The notes beneath the pieces are model-generated. The model had not been told where the DNA came from and made no database searches. It was given only the letters and a program-made list of their open reading frames with translations. DNA of 64,000 nucleotides, from assembly GCA_016711875.1 (NCBI GenBank), contig JADJSD010000001.1:1240001-1304000 (forward strand), given 5' to 3'. The first letter of the stretch is position 1. Each line of letters opens with the position of its first letter. Shown here one piece after another: positions 1-9,009 of this stretch. The position numbers were made by a program, and so were the translations under genes. Origin of the DNA: Betaproteobacteria bacterium. Lineage in GTDB: Bacteria > Pseudomonadota > Gammaproteobacteria > Burkholderiales > Usitatibacteraceae.

Positions 1-780
1 GGCTTCGAGGATCTCGTTGGACGAGATCGTGAACGACCGGGGGATGCCTTCGGCGAGGTTGCGGCCCTTCACTTCCATCTCGCGCACCTCGGCGCCGGGG
101 AAGGCCGAGCCGATGGTCTTCTTGATGTTCTCGGCCGTCGCCTCGCCGATGAGCATGCCGTAGTTGCGGCGGATGTAGTTGATGATGGCCTCGTCGAACT
201 TGTCGCCGCCCACCCGCACGGAAGCCGAGTAGACGATGCCGCCGAGCGAGATCACGCCGACTTCCGTGGTGCCGCCGCCGATGTCCACGACCATGGAGCC
301 GGTCGCGTCGGCGATGGGCAGGTCCGCGCCGATGGCCGCGGCCATCGGTTCCTCGATCAGGAACACCTGCGAGGCGCCCGCGCCGATGGCGCTTTCCTTG
401 ATCGCGCGCCGCTCGACCTGCGTCGAGCCGTAGGGCACGCAGATCACGATGCGCGGGCTGGGCCGGAACCACTGGTTGTCGTGGATCTTCTTGATGAAGT
501 ACTTGAGCATCTGCTCCGTGATCGTGAAATCCGCGATCACGCCGTCCTTCATGGGGCGGATGGCCGTGATGTTGCCCGGCGTGCGCCCGAGCATCTGCTT
601 GGCCGCGAGGCCGACCGCCTGGATGGTCTTCTTGCCGCTCGGGCCGCCTTCCTGGCGGATGGCGACGACCGACGGCTCGTCGAGGACGATGCCCTTGCCG
701 CGCACGTAGATCAGCGTGTTGGCGGTGCCGAGATCGATCGCGAGATCGGTGGAAAAGTACTTGGAAACGAAGGAGAACAT
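1..780 (-). CDS. mreB: Rod shape-determining protein MreB (partial, C-terminus beyond window)
   Basis: This encodes the actin-like ATPase that forms filaments under the inner membrane and guides lateral wall synthesis. The first 260 of roughly 347 residues are present; the rest runs off the left edge. The actin-fold nucleotide loops are visible as DLGTANTLI at residues 16-24 and VDIGGGTTEV at 165-174. The start is the ATG at 780. The gene is divergent from gatCAB, an arrangement common in Betaproteobacteria. No oddity is seen in the part present. The identification is very secure. Confidence 0.97.
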   Translation of the reverse strand, partial: MFSFVSKYFSTDLAIDLGTANTLIYVRGKGIVLDEPSVVAIRQEGGPSGKKTIQAVGLAAKQMLGRTPGNITAIRPMKDGVIADFTITEQMLKYFIKKIHDNQWFRPSPRIVICVPYGSTQVERRAIKESAIGAGASQVFLIEEPMAAAIGADLPIADATGSMVVDIGGGTTEVGVISLGGIVYSASVRVGGDKFDEAIINYIRRNYGMLIGEATAENIKKTIGSAFPGAEVREMEVKGRNLAEGIPRSFTISSNEILEA

Positions 781-835
781 CTTGATCCGTAAGAGAATTC
801 GGGGTACTGCCTTTCCCCCGGGGCGGGGGGTCGCC

Positions 836-841
836 TATAAT
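836..841 (+). promoter_or_regulatory. Likely -10 box of the gatCAB promoter
   Basis: A perfect TATAAT lies 44 bases before the gatC ATG, in the AT-richest part of the mreB-gatC gap. A 17-base spacer places only a poor TTCCCC-like -35. The -10 call is seen in sequence; the promoter assignment is inference. Confidence 0.55.
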
Positions 842-884
842 AGCCCAAAATCCCCTTGAATTAAGGCCTTAGCGCATTTTTTGC

Positions 885-1169
885 ATGTTGACCCTCGATG
901 AAGTCCGCCGCATCGCCGACCTCGCCCGGATCGAAGTTCCGGAAGGGGAAGTCGCGGCCCTGCAGCAGCAGCTCAACGGCATCTTCGGCCTCATCGAACA
1001 GATGCGCGCCGTGGACACCGCCGGCGTCGAGCCGATGGCCCACGCCATCGACCTCACCCAGCGCCTGCGCGAGGACGCCGTGACGGAGGAAGACCGGCAC
1101 GCGCTCTACCAGGAGGGCGCCCCGCAGGTGGAGGCCGGGCTCTACCTCGTGCCCAAGGTCATCGAGTAG
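885..1169 (+). CDS. gatC: Asp-tRNA(Asn)/Glu-tRNA(Gln) amidotransferase subunit C
   Basis: GatC is the small subunit that bridges GatA and GatB in the heterotrimer converting misacylated Glu-tRNA(Gln) or Asp-tRNA(Asn) to the correct aminoacyl-tRNA. The 94-residue length is normal. It begins MLTLDEVRRIADLARIEV, a typical GatC N-terminal helix, and ends in the family pattern containing VEAGLYLVPKVIE. It is the first gene of the gatCAB operon, with a TATAAT -10 box upstream and four bases before gatA. The cytoplasmic role follows from the family. Confidence 0.96.
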   Translation: MLTLDEVRRIADLARIEVPEGEVAALQQQLNGIFGLIEQMRAVDTAGVEPMAHAIDLTQRLREDAVTEEDRHALYQEGAPQVEAGLYLVPKVIE

Positions 1170-1173
1170 CGCC

Positions 1174-2631
1174 ATGCACGACCGCCCCCTCGCCGCGCTC
1201 GCCGCGGGCCTCGCCGCGCGCGAATTCTCGAGCGAGGAACTGGTGCGCCACCAGCTCGATCGCATCGCCCGCCTCGACGGGGGCCTCAACGCCTTCATCA
1301 CCGTGGACGAGGAGAAGGCCCTGGCCGCCGCCCGCGCGGCCGACGAGCGCCTGGCCCGGGGCGAGGGCGGCCCGCTCACCGGCATCCCGATCGCCCACAA
1401 GGACCTCTTCTGCGCCAAGGGGTGGAAGACCACCTGCGGCTCGAAGATCCTCTCCAACTGGGTCGCGCCGTACGACGCGCACGTGGTGGAGCGGCTCGCC
1501 GGCGAGGGCGCGGTGCTCGTGGGCAAGACCAACATGGACGAGTTCGCGATGGGCTCGTCGAACGAAAGCTCGTTCTACGGCCCGGTGAAGAACCCCTGGG
1601 ACCGCACGCGCGTGCCCGGCGGAAGCTCCGGCGGCTCCGCGGCGGCCGTGGCCGCACGCCTCGTGCCGGCGGCGACCGGCACCGACACCGGCGGCTCCAT
1701 TCGCCAGCCCGCCTCCCTCTGCGGCGTCTCCGGCATCCGCCCCACCTATGGCGCGGTGTCGCGCTACGGCATGGTGGCGTTCGCCTCCTCGCTCGACCAG
1801 GGCGGGGCCTTCGGCGAGTCCGCCGAGGATCTCGCGCTCATGCTGAACGCGATGGCGGGGTTCGACCCCCGCGATTCCACGAGCGTCGAGCGGCCGGGGG
1901 AGGACTACCGGCGCGACCTCGCGAAGCCCCTGGCCGGCCTTCGCGTGGGCCTGCCCCGGGAGTACTTCACGGCGGATCTCGCACCCGACGTGGCCGCCTG
2001 CGTCACGGGCGCCATCGACGAGCTGAAGCGCCTGGGAGCCGTTCCCGTGGAGATCAGCCTGCCCAACCAGCACCTGGCCGTGCCCGTCTACTACGTGATC
2101 GCGCCGGCCGAGGCCTCGTCGAACCTCTCGCGCTTCGACGGCGTGCGCTACGGATTCCGCGCCGCCGAGTACGCGGACCTGAACGACCTGTACCGCAAGA
2201 CCCGCGCGCAGGGCTTCGGGGCCGAGGTGAAGCGCCGCATCCTCGTGGGCGCCTACGTGCTCTCCCACGGCTACTACGACGCCTACTACCTGCAGGCGCA
2301 GAAGGTGCGCCGGCTCATCGCCCGGGACTTTACCGAGGCCTTCGAGGCCTGCGACGTGATCGCCGGCCCGGCCGCGCCCACCGTGGCGTTTCCCCTCGGC
2401 GAGAAGTCGAACGACCCGGTGCAGATGTACCTCGAGGACCTCTACACCATCAGCGTGAACCTCGCGGGCCTGCCGGGCCTGTCGGTGCCCTGCGGCTTCG
2501 GCGCCCACGGCCTGCCGGTGGGGCTGCAGGTGATCGGCAACTACTTCGACGAGGCGCGCATGCTGCAGGTGGCGCACCGGTACCAGCTCGCGACGGACTG
2601 GCATCGCCGCCGCCCGGGAAACCTGCGGTGA
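1174..2631 (+). CDS. gatA: Asp/Glu-tRNA amidotransferase subunit A (amidase)
   Basis: GatA is the glutaminase/amidase subunit that releases ammonia from glutamine for transfer to the activated tRNA-linked side chain. It is 485 residues, the usual length. The amidase-signature Lys-cisSer-Ser triad is intact: Lys76 in IAHKD, Ser151 in GGSSGGS and Ser175 in DTGGS, each offset by three from the Staphylococcus numbering. Its stop overlaps the gatB GTG by four bases (GTGA), implying translational coupling within gatCAB. Confidence 0.97.
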   Translation: MHDRPLAALAAGLAAREFSSEELVRHQLDRIARLDGGLNAFITVDEEKALAAARAADERLARGEGGPLTGIPIAHKDLFCAKGWKTTCGSKILSNWVAPYDAHVVERLAGEGAVLVGKTNMDEFAMGSSNESSFYGPVKNPWDRTRVPGGSSGGSAAAVAARLVPAATGTDTGGSIRQPASLCGVSGIRPTYGAVSRYGMVAFASSLDQGGAFGESAEDLALMLNAMAGFDPRDSTSVERPGEDYRRDLAKPLAGLRVGLPREYFTADLAPDVAACVTGAIDELKRLGAVPVEISLPNQHLAVPVYYVIAPAEASSNLSRFDGVRYGFRAAEYADLNDLYRKTRAQGFGAEVKRRILVGAYVLSHGYYDAYYLQAQKVRRLIARDFTEAFEACDVIAGPAAPTVAFPLGEKSNDPVQMYLEDLYTISVNLAGLPGLSVPCGFGAHGLPVGLQVIGNYFDEARMLQVAHRYQLATDWHRRRPGNLR

Positions 2632-4082
2632 GCGCCGGCTGGGAAGTCGTCATCGGCCTGGAGACGCACGCGCAGCTGTCCACCGCGTCCAAGATCTTCT
2701 CCGGCGCATCCACCGCCTTCGGCGCCGCGCCCAACACGCAGGCCTCGGCCGTGGACCTCGCGCTGCCCGGGGTATTGCCGGTGCTGAACGCGGGCGCCGT
2801 CGTGCGCGCCATCCGCTTCGGCCTGGCGGTCGGCGGCACCATCGCGCCGCGCAGCGTCTTCGCGCGGAAGAACTACTTCTACCCCGACCTGCCGAAGGGC
2901 TACCAGATCAGCCAGTTCGAGTTGCCGGTGGTCGTGGGCGGCGAGATCCTCATCGCCGTGGAGGGCGTCGAGAAGCGCGTGCGCCTCACCCGCGCCCACC
3001 TCGAGGAGGACGCGGGAAAGAGCCTGCACGAGGACTTCCACGGCATGAGCGGCATCGACCTGAACCGGGCCGGCACGCCGCTGCTCGAGATCGTGAGCGA
3101 GCCGGACCTGCGCTCGGCGAAGGAGGCGGTCGCCTACGCGAAGACGCTGCATTCGCTCGTTCGCTGGATCGGCATCTGCGACGGCAACATGCAGGAGGGC
3201 TCGTTCCGCTGCGACGCCAACGTGTCCGTGCGCCGGCCCGGCGCGCCCCTCGGCACGCGCTGCGAGATCAAGAACCTCAACTCCTTCCGCTTCCTGGAGA
3301 AGGCCATCGACTTCGAGGTGCGCCGCCAGGTGGAGCTGATCGAGGACGGCGGCAAGGTGGTCCAGGAGACGCGCCTGTGGGACCCGCAGAAGGGCGAGAC
3401 GCGCGCGATGCGCTCCAAGGAGGACGCGCAGGACTACCGCTACTTCCCCGACCCGGACCTGCTGCCCCTCGAGATCACGCCGCAGGCCATCGCCCGGGAA
3501 CGCGACGCCATGCCGGAGCTGCCCGCCGCCATGCGCGAGCGGTTCATCGCCGGGCACGGCCTGCCCGCTTCCGACGCGACGACGCTCACGGCGTCGAAGG
3601 CGCTGGCGGATTACTTCGAGGCGGTGGTGAAGGCCGTGGGCGGCGAGCCGAAGGCCTGCGCCAACTGGGTGCTGGGGGAATTCTCCGCGCTCCTCAACCG
3701 CCTGGAGGTCGAGGCCGACGCCGGCCCCGTGCCGCCGGCCGCGCTCGCCGGCCTGGTGAAGCGCGTGCTGGATGGGACCATCTCCGGCAAGAGCGCCAAG
3801 GACGTCTTCGCCGCCATGGCCGCGGGCGAGGGCGAGGCGGACGCGATCATCGAGGCGAAGGGCCTGCGCCAGGTCTCGGACGCCGGCGCCATCGAGGCGA
3901 TCGTCGACGAGGTGCTCGCCGGGAACGCGAAACAGGTGGAGGACTACCGGGCCGGCAAGGAGAAGGCCTTCAACTCGCTCGTGGGGCAGGTGATGAAGGC
4001 CTCGCGCGGCAAGGCGAACCCCGCGCAGGTGAACGAGATACTGAAGCGAAAGCTCGGCCAGGTCGCCGGCTTGGCGCCCTAA
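2628..4082 (+). CDS. gatB: Asp/Glu-tRNA amidotransferase subunit B
   Basis: GatB binds the tRNA and carries the kinase site that activates the misacylated Glu or Asp before amidation. The 484-residue protein starts at a GTG overlapping the gatA stop and opens with GWEVVIGLETHAQL, the conserved GatB N-terminus. The C-terminal half contains the GatB/YqeY tRNA-binding domain, ending with FNSLVGQVMKASRGKANP. It is the last gene of the operon and runs tail to tail with the DUF4124 gene, overlapping it by four bases. Confidence 0.97.
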   Translation: MSAGWEVVIGLETHAQLSTASKIFSGASTAFGAAPNTQASAVDLALPGVLPVLNAGAVVRAIRFGLAVGGTIAPRSVFARKNYFYPDLPKGYQISQFELPVVVGGEILIAVEGVEKRVRLTRAHLEEDAGKSLHEDFHGMSGIDLNRAGTPLLEIVSEPDLRSAKEAVAYAKTLHSLVRWIGICDGNMQEGSFRCDANVSVRRPGAPLGTRCEIKNLNSFRFLEKAIDFEVRRQVELIEDGGKVVQETRLWDPQKGETRAMRSKEDAQDYRYFPDPDLLPLEITPQAIARERDAMPELPAAMRERFIAGHGLPASDATTLTASKALADYFEAVVKAVGGEPKACANWVLGEFSALLNRLEVEADAGPVPPAALAGLVKRVLDGTISGKSAKDVFAAMAAGEGEADAIIEAKGLRQVSDAGAIEAIVDEVLAGNAKQVEDYRAGKEKAFNSLVGQVMKASRGKANPAQVNEILKRKLGQVAGLAP

Positions 4083-4825
4083 TTCGTCGGCACGATGTAG
4101 ATGTTGTAGCGCTTGGTCTGCACGGCGGGCTGGTTGGCCTTCTTGGCCGCGGCCTCGATCTCGCGGGGGTCGCGCAGGTCCAGGCGGCCTTCGCGGTGAG
4201 CCTGCTTGAGCTCCTGCCAACGCTTCTTGTCGGCCTCGTAGCGAACCTTGATCTGCTCGATCTCCCTGTCGTAGGAGGCGAGGTTCGCCGCGAGCTGGGT
4301 CCTTTCCTTCTTCGCCCGCTCGAGGTCGGAGGTGACCTGCGGGGGCGCCTCGCGCGTCTTGCCGGCGGTGGCCTTGCTCTTGCCGGCCTTGTAGAACTCC
4401 ATCTCGTCCTCGAGTTCCTTGATGCGCTTGTCGACGGCCTCGCTGCGCTCCCGGGCGCCCTTGATGCGGTTCTGCACCGGGTCGATGTTGCGGTCGCGCG
4501 AGACGTCGAAATCCCGCTCGTTGCTGTACGTGGCGAGGAGGGCGAGGTCCTTGCGGCGCTGCTCGTCGGCGGCGCGGGCGGCCTCTTTCTTGCGCGCTTC
4601 CTCGTCGATGCGCGCCTGCTTCTGCTCCTCGGTGGGCGTCGGGTCGATCTTGCGCAGGACCGTGCCGGACTTGGTCACCTCGTACATGATCACGCGGTCG
4701 CACTGCGGCGGCGGCGTGTCGCCGATGTGGGTCTTGCCCTTCTCGTCCGTGCACTTGTAGAGCGCGTGCGCGCCCGGCGCGAAGGCCAGGGCGGCCAGGA
4801 CCAACAGGATCTTCCTCATGGACAT
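4079..4825 (-). CDS. DUF4124 domain secreted protein
   Basis: This is a 248-residue protein of unknown function, common in Beta- and Gammaproteobacteria. A signal peptide (about residues 1-21, ending APGAHA) is followed directly by a DUF4124 segment beginning LYKCTDEKGKTHIGDTPP. The middle and C-terminal parts are rich in Lys, Glu, Arg and Ala and look coiled-coil, roughly residues 70-215. It is probably periplasmic. It stands alone on the minus strand between gatB and pyrE. Nothing in the context fixes a role. Confidence 0.8.
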   Translation of the reverse strand: MSMRKILLVLAALAFAPGAHALYKCTDEKGKTHIGDTPPPQCDRVIMYEVTKSGTVLRKIDPTPTEEQKQARIDEEARKKEAARAADEQRRKDLALLATYSNERDFDVSRDRNIDPVQNRIKGARERSEAVDKRIKELEDEMEFYKAGKSKATAGKTREAPPQVTSDLERAKKERTQLAANLASYDREIEQIKVRYEADKKRWQELKQAHREGRLDLRDPREIEAAAKKANQPAVQTKRYNIYIVPTN

Positions 4826-4894
4826 CGTTTCCTCGTGCGCCGGGCCCCGCCGGTCGTCCTGCCGGCTTCGCGGCCCTGCTGTCGTGACTGAACG

Positions 4895-5560
4895 CTACGC
4901 CGCCACGCCATACCGCTCGCGGTAGGCTTCGATGGCAGGCACCTGGCCCCGCAGGTCGTCCCGGGCCCGCAGGGTGGCGAGCACGTCGTCCAGCGTGGCG
5001 ATGGCTACAACGGGGATGCCGAAGGAACGGCTGACTTCCTGGGTGGCGGACAGCTCGCCTTGGCCCCTTTCCTGCCGGTCCAAAGCAATTAGCACGCCAG
5101 CGGGAGTGGCCCCCGCGGCCCGGATCATCGCCTCGGATTCGCGGACGGAAGTCCCGGCCGAAATGACGTCGTCGATGACGAGCACCCGCCCGGCCAGCGG
5201 GGCGCCCACGATGTTCCCGCCCTCGCCGTGGTCCTTCGCCTCTTTCCGGTTGTAGGAGAACGGCACATTGTGACCAAGTTGGGCCAGTGCCACGGCCGTG
5301 GCCGAGGCGAGGGTGATGCCCTTGTAGGCCGGGCCAAAGAGCAGGTCGAAGGGCACCTTCGAAGCGAGGGCCGCCTGGGCGTAGTACCGCGCGAGTTCCC
5401 CGAGGCTTGCGCCGTCGTGGAAGAGCCCGGCGTTGAAGAAATAGGGCGATGCCCGCCCGGCCTTGGTCTTGAACTCGCCGAAGCGCAGCACGCCGATCCG
5501 GATGGCGAATTCGACGAACTGGCGGCGGAAATCGGTGGCCTGGGGGGCGGGCGAGTCCAT
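4895..5560 (-). CDS. pyrE: Orotate phosphoribosyltransferase
   Basis: PyrE transfers the ribose-5-phosphate of PRPP to orotate, giving OMP in pyrimidine synthesis. The 221-residue length is typical of proteobacterial PyrE. The PRPP-binding motif is seen as VLVIDDVISAGTS, and the N-terminal part has RASPYFFNAG and DLLFGPAYKGI, both family signatures. The start is the ATG at 5560. It is divergent from xth with about 70 bases between them, an arrangement seen in other proteobacteria. Confidence 0.96.
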   Translation of the reverse strand: MDSPAPQATDFRRQFVEFAIRIGVLRFGEFKTKAGRASPYFFNAGLFHDGASLGELARYYAQAALASKVPFDLLFGPAYKGITLASATAVALAQLGHNVPFSYNRKEAKDHGEGGNIVGAPLAGRVLVIDDVISAGTSVRESEAMIRAAGATPAGVLIALDRQERGQGELSATQEVSRSFGIPVVAIATLDDVLATLRARDDLRGQVPAIEAYRERYGVAA

Positions 5561-5629
5561 GGCGGGAGCGGTAGCCTATAAGATGCCGGCTATTTTCCAC
5601 CAAACCCAACGCGAAAACGAGCATCGCCC

Positions 5630-6403
5630 GTGCGCATCGTCACTGCAAACGTCAATGGCATCCGGTCGGCCACGTCCAAGGGATTCCTCACCTGGATGAA
5701 GCGCCAGAAGGCGGACCTCGTCTGCCTGCAGGAGATCAAGGCCCAGGAAGCCGACCTCGCCCGCGAGATCCTCGCGCCGGGGAAATTCCACGCCTTCTGG
5801 CATCCCGCCGAGAAGAAGGGCTACAGCGGCGTCGCCATCTACGCCCGCAAGGAGCCGGACCGGGTCGTCCTCGGCCTGGGGATCAAGGACATCGACGCCC
5901 AGGGCCGCTACCTCCAGGTGGACTACGGGAACCTCTCCGTGGTCTCGGTCTACGTGCCCTCGGGGTCGTCGTCCGAGGAAGCGCAGGCGCGCAAGTTCTC
6001 CTTCATGAAGCGCTTCCTGCCGAAGATGAAGGCGATGAAGGCCTCGGGGCGCGAATTCATCGTCTGTGGCGACTGGAACATCGCCCACAAGGAGATCGAC
6101 CTCAGGAACTGGCGCTCGAACCGGAAGAATTCCGGCTTCCTGCCCGAGGAGCGCGAGTGGCTCACGACGGTCTTCGACACCGTGGGCTTCGTCGACGTCT
6201 TCCGCACGCTCAACCCGTTGCCGGAGCAGTACACGTGGTGGTCCAACCGCGGCCAGGCCTGGGCGAAGAACGTGGGCTGGCGGATCGACTATCACATCGC
6301 CACGCCCGGCATCGCCCGGTGCGCCGAGTACGCGCGCATCTACAAGGACGAACGCTTCTCCGACCACGCACCCCTCACCATCGACTATGACTTCGCACTC
6401 TGA
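5630..6403 (+). CDS. xth: Exodeoxyribonuclease III
   Basis: This AP endonuclease and 3'-5' exonuclease acts in base-excision repair. The 257 residues carry the endonuclease/exonuclease/phosphatase fold motifs in order: TANVNGIRSA at the start, LQEIKA with the metal-binding Glu, YVPSG, CGDWNIAHKEIDL with the catalytic Asp and Asn, and SDHAPLTIDY with the catalytic His. Translation begins at a GTG; no in-frame ATG gives the full motif set. The following lipoprotein gene overlaps its end by 17 bases. Confidence 0.96.
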   Translation: MRIVTANVNGIRSATSKGFLTWMKRQKADLVCLQEIKAQEADLAREILAPGKFHAFWHPAEKKGYSGVAIYARKEPDRVVLGLGIKDIDAQGRYLQVDYGNLSVVSVYVPSGSSSEEAQARKFSFMKRFLPKMKAMKASGREFIVCGDWNIAHKEIDLRNWRSNRKNSGFLPEEREWLTTVFDTVGFVDVFRTLNPLPEQYTWWSNRGQAWAKNVGWRIDYHIATPGIARCAEYARIYKDERFSDHAPLTIDYDFAL

Positions 6404-7295
6404 ACGCCGGGGCATTTTTGCCCCCCTCGCTTTCGCGGGCCCCCTCGCCATCGCGGCCCTCCTCGTCCTCGCGGGCTGCGCGGGCATCCAGCCCAGCGTT
6501 CCCCTGCCGCGCGATCCGGCACCCCCGTCGCTCGCGATTGTCGAGGGCCTGCCGGCGAAACTGCCCGAGCGGGCCGCGCCCTTCCCGAAGGGCCGCTTCG
6601 TGCTGCTGCCCGCGATGGGCGCGGTCGAGACGGTGGCCGAACTCGCCTCGCCGGTTCCCCTGCTGGTCGGCGCGGTCGCCGACGCCGTGAACGCGCAGGG
6701 CGCCTCGGCCGAGGAGCGGGTGCTGGTCGACGTGGACCCGCAGGCCATTCTCGCGAAGGCCCTGGCGGACAGCAGCCTCCTCACGGCATCGCCGACGGGA
6801 CGGGCACTGCGCCTGCGGCCCTTCGTCTTCATCCAGGAGTGCGTCGACGACCGTTACCGGCTCACGTACGTCGCCGACCTCGAGGGCGAATCATGGTCGG
6901 GCCGCTATCTCGTTCACCTGCCGGGCACCTTCACGCCGGAGGAGTATGGCCGGCCGACCCCGGCGACGCTCGCACGCCTGCGCGACGACCTCGTACCGGC
7001 CGCTGCCCGATTGCGCGACCTCATGGAACGCGACGCGCGCGGCGAACTGCCGGCCTCGGGGAGCAAGGTCGACCTGGGCAGCTACCACCTCGTCGGCAGT
7101 CGCTCGAGCGGCCTGCTCCCGCCGGAACTCGTCGTCGCCCGCGGTGCGGAGGTGATCGTGGAGGACGGGGACCGGATCGTGACCCGCATCGCGGGAGACC
7201 CGGGCAAGCCGGTGGTGGAAGGCGGGCTCTTCTTCGGCGTGCACGAGTTCCGCCGCTCGCAGCTGCACACGATCCGCCCGGCGGCGGGCCGCTGA
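6387..7295 (+). CDS. Putative lipoprotein of unknown function
   Basis: This is a 302-residue protein not matched to a named family here. It starts at an ATG inside the last codons of xth, so the two are probably co-translated. A hydrophobic N-terminus ends in a lipobox, LVLAGCAG, with Cys31 as the likely lipidated residue. The rest is soluble, with the segment VEDGDRIVTRIAGDPGKPVV near the C-terminus. It is most likely a membrane-anchored envelope protein. The coding call is supported by the long frame and the lipobox; the function is unknown. Confidence 0.7.
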   Translation: MTSHSERRGIFAPLAFAGPLAIAALLVLAGCAGIQPSVPLPRDPAPPSLAIVEGLPAKLPERAAPFPKGRFVLLPAMGAVETVAELASPVPLLVGAVADAVNAQGASAEERVLVDVDPQAILAKALADSSLLTASPTGRALRLRPFVFIQECVDDRYRLTYVADLEGESWSGRYLVHLPGTFTPEEYGRPTPATLARLRDDLVPAAARLRDLMERDARGELPASGSKVDLGSYHLVGSRSSGLLPPELVVARGAEVIVEDGDRIVTRIAGDPGKPVVEGGLFFGVHEFRRSQLHTIRPAAGR

Positions 7296-7319
7296 GGCGG
7301 GGCCGGGTGCCTTGGCGAT

Positions 7320-7760
7320 CTAGTCGACGAACGCGCGGATGTTCGTGGCCACCGCGACGGTTTCGCCGCGCTGGTTGCGGCAGGTGACCTCCGCCATCGC
7401 GCGCCGCTTGGCCGGGTCGAGCGAGACGATCGTGTACTCGGTCGCGATGGTGTCGCCGAAGCGCACCGGCGCGACGAACCGCACGCGGTCGTAGCCGAGC
7501 GACACGGTGCGGCCGAGCCGCATGCGCGCCGAGGCCGCGGACATGAGCCCCACCATCAGCGCCCCGTGGGCCACGCGCTCGCCGTAGGCGCCCTGCTTCA
7601 TGTATTCCGCGTCGATGTGGTTGGGCGAGAAGTCGCCCGTGATGCCGGCGAAGAGATAGACGTCGGATTCCGAGATCGTCTTGGTGAAGGTGAGGGTCGT
7701 ACCGACCTTCACATCCTCGAAGCGGCCGGATTCGGATTGGAAGTACTCGGGGGCGGGCAA
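7320..7760 (-). CDS. MaoC-like (R)-specific enoyl-CoA hydratase
   Basis: This is a hot-dog-fold hydratase that adds water across a 2-enoyl-CoA double bond. It is 146 residues from a TTG start chosen because GGAG sits six bases upstream; no ATG gives the full domain. The MaoC hydratase motif is visible as FAGITGDFSPNHIDAEYMK, with the catalytic Asp and His, followed by RVAHGALMVG. It is the last gene of a minus-strand block with a CoA-transferase and a crotonase, consistent with acyl-CoA catabolism. The exact substrate is unknown. Confidence 0.85.
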   Translation of the reverse strand: MPAPEYFQSESGRFEDVKVGTTLTFTKTISESDVYLFAGITGDFSPNHIDAEYMKQGAYGERVAHGALMVGLMSAASARMRLGRTVSLGYDRVRFVAPVRFGDTIATEYTIVSLDPAKRRAMAEVTCRNQRGETVAVATNIRAFVD

Positions 7761-7783
7761 GGGGGTCTCCGGTTCGTGAAGGG

Positions 7784-8992
7784 TCAGAGGACGCGCGCGG
7801 CGCGAAGACGGGCGATTTCGCTCTCGGGAAGGGCCAGCCAGTCGGCCAGCACGCCGTCGGTGTCCTCGCCGAGAAGGGGTGGCGCCGTCCAGCCCTCGGT
7901 GACGTCGAAAGCGGAATACTTGGCGGCGGCGCCCAGGGTGGGCACTTCGCCGTAGGCCGGGTGCGTGAGCGTCACCTGCATCTTGCGGTGGCGCACCTGC
8001 GGGTTCGAGAACACCTGCGCCATGTCGTTCACCGGCGCGCAGGGCACCTTGGCCGCTTCGAGCTTCGCCATGAGGTCGGCCGTGGCGAACTTCGCGACCT
8101 CGGCATCCAGGATCGCGTAGAGCGTCTCGCGGTTCGTGACGCGCCCGGGCATGTCCCGGAAGCGCGGGTCCGTGGCGAGATCCGCCCGCCCGATCACGCC
8201 GCAGAAGGCCTCGTACAGGTTCTGGAAACCGCCGGCGACGATCGCCCAGCCGTCGGCGGTGCGAAATGCCTTGTACGGCACCTGCTGCGCGTGCTCGGAG
8301 CCCCACTTCTGCGGTTCGCGGCCCAGGAGCAGGTACTCGAGCGCGGCGTTCACGAGAAAGGCCACCTCGCTCTCGAGGAGGCTCGTATCCACCTTCTGGC
8401 CCAGGCCCGTCGCGGCGCGCTGCAGGAGGGCGGCGAGGATCGCCGACTGGCAGTTCATCCCCGCGAGCATGTCGAAGGCCGAGGTGCCGAGCTTGATGGG
8501 CGGCCCGCCGCGCTCCCCCGTGATGGCCATGTAGCCGCCGAGCGCCTGGATGGTGAGGTCGAAGGCGCCCTGCATCGCGTCGGGCCCGTCGGGGCCGAAG
8601 CCGGAGATCGAGGCGTAGACGAGCCGCGGCGCCTCGGGCGCGAGGTCTTCGTAACCGAGCCCCAGGCGCGGCATCACGTCGGGGCGGAAATTCTCGAGCA
8701 CCACGTCGGCCTTCAGGCACAGCGCCCGCGCCACGCGCTTGCCTTCCTCCTGCTGCATGTCGAGCGTGAGGGAGCGCTTGTTGCGGTTGGTCGCGTAGAA
8801 GGTGATGCCGTTGCCGTGGTGGAAGGGCGGGCCCTGGCCGCGCAGCGGGTCGCCGCCCTTGGGAATTTCCACCTTGACCACCTCCGCGCCGAGGTCGCCC
8901 AGCAGTTGCGCGCAGTAGGGGCCGGCGAAGAAGCGCGTGAAGTCGAGCACGCGGATGCCGGCGAGGGGCTTGGGACGGGAGGCGTTCGTCAT
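7784..8992 (-). CDS. CaiB/BaiF-type (class III) CoA-transferase
   Basis: Class III CoA-transferases move CoA between carboxylic acids. The 402-residue length and opening PLAGIRVLDFTRFFAGPYC are typical. The expected catalytic Asp lies in the QKVDTSLLES segment, and LGAEVVKVEIP and RNKRSLTLDM are family signatures. It sits between a MaoC hydratase and an enoyl-CoA hydratase, so it probably activates the carboxylic acid that these enzymes process. Specificity cannot be read from sequence. The start is the ATG at 8992. Confidence 0.9.
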   Translation of the reverse strand: MTNASRPKPLAGIRVLDFTRFFAGPYCAQLLGDLGAEVVKVEIPKGGDPLRGQGPPFHHGNGITFYATNRNKRSLTLDMQQEEGKRVARALCLKADVVLENFRPDVMPRLGLGYEDLAPEAPRLVYASISGFGPDGPDAMQGAFDLTIQALGGYMAITGERGGPPIKLGTSAFDMLAGMNCQSAILAALLQRAATGLGQKVDTSLLESEVAFLVNAALEYLLLGREPQKWGSEHAQQVPYKAFRTADGWAIVAGGFQNLYEAFCGVIGRADLATDPRFRDMPGRVTNRETLYAILDAEVAKFATADLMAKLEAAKVPCAPVNDMAQVFSNPQVRHRKMQVTLTHPAYGEVPTLGAAAKYSAFDVTEGWTAPPLLGEDTDGVLADWLALPESEIARLRAARVL

Positions 8993-9009
8993 CGGGAGGT
9001 TCCGGTCGT

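Noticed and set aside
2541..5624. Long minus-strand frame opposite gatB, DUF4124 and pyrE
   Set aside because: Composition is that of a shadow frame, and gatB and pyrE are certain.
7758..7784. Fusion of the MaoC frame with upstream sequence over the CoA-transferase gene
   Set aside because: The longer frame is antagonistic to a certain gene; TTG 7760 with a GGAG site explains the MaoC start.
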